Source: Bacteroides sp. (GTDB lineage Bacteria > Bacteroidota > Bacteroidia > Bacteroidales > Bacteroidaceae). From it: a stretch of DNA of 8,702 nt. The translations under genes were made by a program, and so were the position numbers. Positions 7,536 to 8,702 of the stretch are shown piece after piece. The stretch's first letter is position 1; every line of letters begins with the position of its first letter. The DNA is taken from contig JASLIW010000018.1 of the NCBI GenBank assembly GCA_030152865.1, positions 1 to 8,702 on the forward strand, in the 5' to 3' direction. The notes under the pieces are model-generated. The model did not search any database. It was not told where the DNA came from and saw only the letters and a program-made list of their open reading frames with translations.

Positions 7536-8606
7536 ATGATTTGGAATAGCAAAGATATGAATAGTATAAAGTATATGGTGGGTAGGAGTGTTTTGTTTGT
7601 ATTACTCTTGCTCGTAGGTTGTAATGATCATTCAGCCTTAGATGAGGGACTTAATGACTGGGTACCAGATAAAGAACTCTATATCACTTTAGATATATCT
7701 ATCCCTCAGATAGCTTATCCTTATAGAGCTGTAAACACTAGAAGCACATATAGGCCTCAATCCTTTGATGAGACGTATCTTGAGTCGATTGACGTCTTGA
7801 TTTTCAAGCAAGCTGTAATTCAAGGAGAGGTAGCTGAGTTTTATGTTGGACACACACGCTCTGAACGAGAAGATATTGTTAATTGTGACGGCAGCCTAAA
7901 ACAGTTTTCTGTTAAAATCAAGAAAAGTGTGGATGATGAAAAATTTCGCTTGGTAGTGTTAGCAAATGCAAGTGTAGAAATAGATGAAGTAGAAAAACAG
8001 TTTACACCGATGCTTACTAAAAGGGAAGTTTTTGAGCTCATCAGCTTTGATACAAGTACAGCTTGGAATAGTGCCGATGACACCTATCGCTGTCTTCCTA
8101 TGTGGGGACAAACAGACGCAGCCTTTGCCATTAGTTCTACAACAACAGGTGCTTCTTTAGGAGTGATACCCATGTTAAGAGCTGTTGCTCGAATTGATGT
8201 AGGAGTAGACATATCAGCCCAAAAGACAAGTAAATCAAATGACACATTAGATAGCAAACCTCTTTTTGTAATAGATGAGATCCGAGTTTGTAATGCAAAC
8301 TTAAAATCTCAGGTAGCACCTTATTCCGTTGAGGGCAAAGGATAGGAAACACGAGTTACTTCTCCAAGTATATCAAAAGGAGTAGGCCAGACAACAATAA
8401 AGTATATTTATCCTGAGTCCAAAACACAGGTCACAAGTGAAATATATATTGGAGAAGCCATAAATAAAGGGGTTGAAGATAAAGACAAGCTTTGCCTTCT
8501 TATTTGTGGCAGAGGTCGGGAAGCTTTAGAGTCAAGCTGGTATCGTGTGGATTTTACGCAAAAAAATAGTAAAAATAAAGGCCTTAACTCGATGTTAAAG
8601 TGCTGA
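7536..8606 (+). pseudogene. gene B: fimbrillin-like lipoprotein paralogous to the N-terminal part of gene A, interrupted
   Basis: This is a second fimbrillin-type surface lipoprotein. The signal VLFVLLLLVGC has a good lipobox (Cys29 from the ATG at 7536; the ATG at 7557 gives a more typical short signal with Cys22). It matches gene A domain by domain: SFDETYLESIDVLIF against ADETFLETIDLLVF, LVVLANASVEID against ILVLANVRKEVD, RCLPMWGQT against RPLPMCGET, and MLRAVARIDVGV against LLRSVARINIAV. A TAG at 8343-8345 interrupts the frame. It then stays open through EIYIGEAINKG and SSWYRVDFTQKN to TGA at 8604-8606. The last codons look displaced: the next frame reads LDVKVLINALNSSATINKR to TAA at 8645-8647, similar in placement to LDVLCNYSYEIN in gene A. 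The gene ends about where the long C-terminal half of gene A begins, so it is either a 3'-truncated duplicate or a short Mfa2/FimB-like subunit. It lies 19 bp after gene A on the same strand. Confidence 0.8.
8343..8345 (+). other. in-frame TAG in gene B
   Basis: PYSVEGKG is followed by TAG and then, without a frame change, ETRVTSPSISKGVGQTTIKY and YIGEAINKG, which matches gene A on the far side. One base substitution (from AAG, CAG or GAG) would restore reading. A homopolymer sequencing error cannot produce it. Confidence 0.75.
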
Positions 8607-8636
8607 TTAATGCCTTAAATAGTAGTGCTACAATAA

Positions 8637-8678
8637 ATAAAAGATAAAAAAGGCTTAGCTAATTTTAAGCTAAGCCTT
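8637..8678 (-). terminator. intrinsic terminator facing left, for a gene beyond the right edge
   Basis: AAGGCTTAGCT (8650-8660) and AGCTAAGCCTT (8668-8678) form a perfect 11-bp stem with a 7-nt loop. On the + strand nothing T-rich follows, but the left flank is A-rich. Read on the - strand, the stem is followed by a T-rich tail (TTTTTATCTTTTATT), the classic intrinsic terminator layout. On the - strand a frame from the right edge reads KTPIGPLQGLA and stops (TAA) in the loop, so a leftward gene may end here. The stem could also end transcription of gene B. Confidence 0.65.
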
Positions 8679-8702
8679 GCAAGGGTCCAATAGGAGTTTT
8701 AT

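Noticed and set aside
7259..8345. TGA and TAG as sense codons in an alternative genetic code
   Set aside because: TAA, TAG and TGA all act as ends of genes in the window (for example 1902-1904 TAA and 2147-2149 TAG), and the other breaks are frame changes, so decay is simpler.
7300..8702. A template-repeat/variable-repeat pair of a retroelement
   Set aside because: I looked for a near-copy of the 3' end of gene A in the rest of the window and saw none.
1..8702. CRISPR array, tRNA or rRNA genes, complete insertion sequence
   Set aside because: No regularly spaced repeats, cloverleaf-like segments, transposase frames or paired terminal repeats were seen.

Overview
The window looks like part of a Bacteroidota (Bacteroidales) chromosome. 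The evidence is protein type: FimA/Mfa-like fimbrillin lipoproteins in tandem, a C-terminal FISUMP-like domain, and secreted GH20 and GH16 glycosidases, with weak or absent Shine-Dalgarno sequences. I cannot fix the genus. All recognisable genes lie on the + strand.

Left part (1-3594), carbohydrate degradation. A GH20 hexosaminidase-type enzyme with a C-terminal LamG-like domain enters from the left edge; its true start lies outside the window. It is followed by a small two-helix membrane protein (1940-2149). Next is a GH16 endo-glycosidase lipoprotein with a C-terminal carbohydrate-binding domain (2205-3511), split by a -1 frameshift that sits exactly on a U UUU UUA heptamer. A long hairpin (3550-3594) closes the cluster. 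An exo-acting hexosaminidase next to a GH16 enzyme suggests breakdown of GlcNAc- and galactose-containing host glycans, but no substrate can be read from the sequence.

Middle part (3595-4081). About 490 bp are non-coding, with one perfect 8+8 bp dyad and one 56-codon open stretch that may be a decayed coding remnant.

Right part (4082-8647), two tandem paralogous fimbrillin-like lipoprotein genes, both broken. Gene A (4082-7516, about 1,140 codons if repaired) runs from a lipoprotein signal and fimbrillin-type domains through BACON-like/Ig-like segments to a FISUMP (C-type-lectin-like) C-terminus, as expected for a large pilus tip adhesin. It carries a 2-nt expansion of a TA repeat, a second frame break at a place where it is about 35 nt shorter than gene B, and an in-frame TGA. 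Gene B (7536 to about 8606/8647) corresponds only to the N-terminal third of A and has an in-frame TAG plus a probable terminal frame break. A hairpin with an A-tract on its left marks the end; it reads as an intrinsic terminator for a leftward gene outside the window.

The main question is whether these breaks are decay, assembly error or reversible switching. The two nonsense codons and the 35-nt length difference favour real decay of the fimbrial pair. The TA-repeat and T-tract breaks are also compatible with slippage or recoding.
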